Assembly (NCBI GenBank): GCA_017525915.1
Contig: JAFXSC010000019.1
Span: 1-41,335 of the forward strand
Source of the DNA: Ruminococcus sp.
GTDB lineage: Bacteria > Bacillota > Clostridia > Oscillospirales > Ruminococcaceae
Reading direction: 5' to 3'
Length of the DNA: 41,335 nt
The translations under genes and the position numbers were made by a program. The notes beneath the pieces were generated by a model, which saw only the letters and a list, made by a program, of their open reading frames with translations, was not told where the DNA came from and did not search any database. Position 1 is the stretch's first letter, and every line of letters begins with the position of its first letter. Positions 40,468-41,335 of the stretch are shown here, one piece after another.

Positions 40468-41335
40468 ATGTGTGCATTATATTTCTGTAAATGCGGCTCA
40501 CAACAGTTTGAACGTGCAGACGATAAAATTATATGCAGTAGGTGCAAAAATCCGGTTGATTCAAAAGGAACTACAGGATTCTTTGATCCATCAGATAGTA
40601 AGTCAAAGGAGTTCATTACCAAACTTGGCATTGATATTGGAACTGAGGCGGCAACTTTAGGGGCTGGTGCATTGATAGGAATTGCTATGCCATGGACGCT
40701 TCCTTTTACTTTTACTGCATTAGGAATTATTCTCAAAAATGGTGGAGAAACGTTATCTAGCAGAATATCTGAAAAATTCTTTAATAGCGATTCATATGGT
40801 AAACATATATCGGATATTTTTGAAAAAGAACTAAAAAAAATAATAAAAAAAGCCAAGAATCCTTCCTTTGGATATGAATCATTTTACAATTATCACTTAT
40901 ATTGTTCAAACCATTATTCTGAGGTTATCTCTTTTTTAATTGACAATAATTGCAATACTGATATCTTTTCAGAAGAAGCCATTAAAGCGATAGTATCAGA
41001 GAAATTTGGTTATCCAGGTCGTGAAGATAAGCATATCTTGGACAGTATTCTTTCAGCTACTAATGAACTTCGGCATAGTTTTGAAGAAAATGTAATTAAA
41101 GATAAAGATATTCGTTTAAGGTGGACCATCGAAAAGAATAAAGCTGAACAAGATAAAAACTTTTCAAGAATTATTGAACTACTAACATCAAGTCCCAAAG
41201 ACAGTTATGTTGATGATGATACCTATGAGTATATCAAAAATTATAATCGTCCCTTGTTTCTTGATAAAAATTCTAATATTACACTTGGAAATATGTATCT
41301 TGAACCTCAGGTCGAAAATATGAATATTTCTGCAA
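40468..41335 (+). CDS. Zinc-ribbon protein, 3' truncated by the window; possible STAND-type ATPase
   Basis: 289 residues are visible with no stop, so the gene continues beyond the window. The N-terminus is a zinc ribbon: CKC (Cys7, Cys9) and CSRC (Cys23, Cys26). Next is a Gly/Ala-rich hydrophobic segment (about 61-89, AATLGAGALIGIAMPWTLP) that could cross a membrane, then a charged helical part. The last residues read ITLGNMYLEPQVEN (271-284). In many NACHT/STAND proteins a similar phrase, a strand then aY(I/V)xP, comes just before the Walker A loop; that loop would lie beyond the window edge. GGAGG is 8 bases before the ATG. Same AT-rich composition as the nuclease-like gene. The ATPase idea is inference from one short segment. 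Confidence 0.8.
   Translation, partial: MCALYFCKCGSQQFERADDKIICSRCKNPVDSKGTTGFFDPSDSKSKEFITKLGIDIGTEAATLGAGALIGIAMPWTLPFTFTALGIILKNGGETLSSRISEKFFNSDSYGKHISDIFEKELKKIIKKAKNPSFGYESFYNYHLYCSNHYSEVISFLIDNNCNTDIFSEEAIKAIVSEKFGYPGREDKHILDSILSATNELRHSFEENVIKDKDIRLRWTIEKNKAEQDKNFSRIIELLTSSPKDSYVDDDTYEYIKNYNRPLFLDKNSNITLGNMYLEPQVENMNISA

Larger units (their letters stand above)
36547..41335. mobile_element. AT-rich genomic island, right end outside the window
   Basis: Beginning at the tRNA fragment, GC falls from about half to about 30%, codons switch to A/T endings (AAA, AAT, TTA, ATA), and both genes are unlike anything in the first 36 kb. No integrase or transposase is seen within the window, so the mobile nature is inferred from composition and from the tRNA remnant. 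Confidence 0.6.

Overview
The window looks like chromosomal DNA of a rumen or gut Ruminococcus of the R. flavefaciens type. The clearest evidence is a complete cellulosome scaffoldin cluster in the order scaC-scaA-scaB-cttA-scaE (18.9-30.6 kb), with cohesins, dockerins, Thr-rich linkers and a cell-wall sorting signal. Host genes have roughly 50% GC, AGGAGG-type ribosome binding sites and many promoters with TTG-started -35 boxes exactly 17 bp from TATAAT, as expected of a low-to-mid GC Firmicute.

Layout. 1-3.4 kb: the 3' part of a large cell-wall protein with SpaA/Cna-B-like repeats, two very long Thr-rich linkers (one run of 64 uninterrupted Thr codons) and a sortase signal. 3.5-7.3 kb (minus strand): an overlapping operon of DUF421, DUF4363 and a short Ger(x)C-like lipoprotein, a cytidylate-kinase-like protein, and a CNNM/CorC-type CBS membrane protein. 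7.6-10.1 kb (plus): a possible leader ORF and a CorA-family transporter with a GIN motif, then the L10 leader with rplJ-rplL. 10.1-16.9 kb: a DUF6291 gene, tsaD plus a DUF6472 gene, a complex palindromic intergenic element, a DUF3592 protein, GTP-type PEP carboxykinase, and a gtrA-dusB pair. 17.1-18.4 kb: a CapA-family lipoprotein.

18.5-30.6 kb is the sca cluster. By the known R. flavefaciens model, ScaE is held on the wall by sortase and its cohesin binds the X-dockerins of ScaB and CttA. ScaB (nine cohesins here, three of one type and six of another) carries ScaA and other dockerin proteins. ScaA (one cohesin here) carries enzymes or the ScaC adaptor, and ScaC switches the binding specificity. 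CttA ties the cell to plant fibre. scaC has a promoter with a leader of about 310 nt, and cttA has two tandem promoters after a terminator that closes scaB.

30.7-36.4 kb returns to ordinary genes: a TtcA-family tRNA thiolase, a DUF2500 protein, ung, metF, an orphan sugar-type solute-binding lipoprotein and an SDR epimerase.

At 36.5 kb the character changes. A tRNA 3'-end fragment (T arm, acceptor strand and CCA, no 5' part) is followed by DNA of about 30% GC running to the end of the window. It encodes a 1201-residue protein of no family I recognise with a C-terminal PD-(D/E)XK nuclease signature, and, from its own promoter, a zinc-ribbon protein cut off by the window edge just where a STAND/NACHT-type ATPase domain might begin. 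This is the best candidate for an undescribed system, plausibly anti-phage defence. That function is inference, not shown by the sequence.
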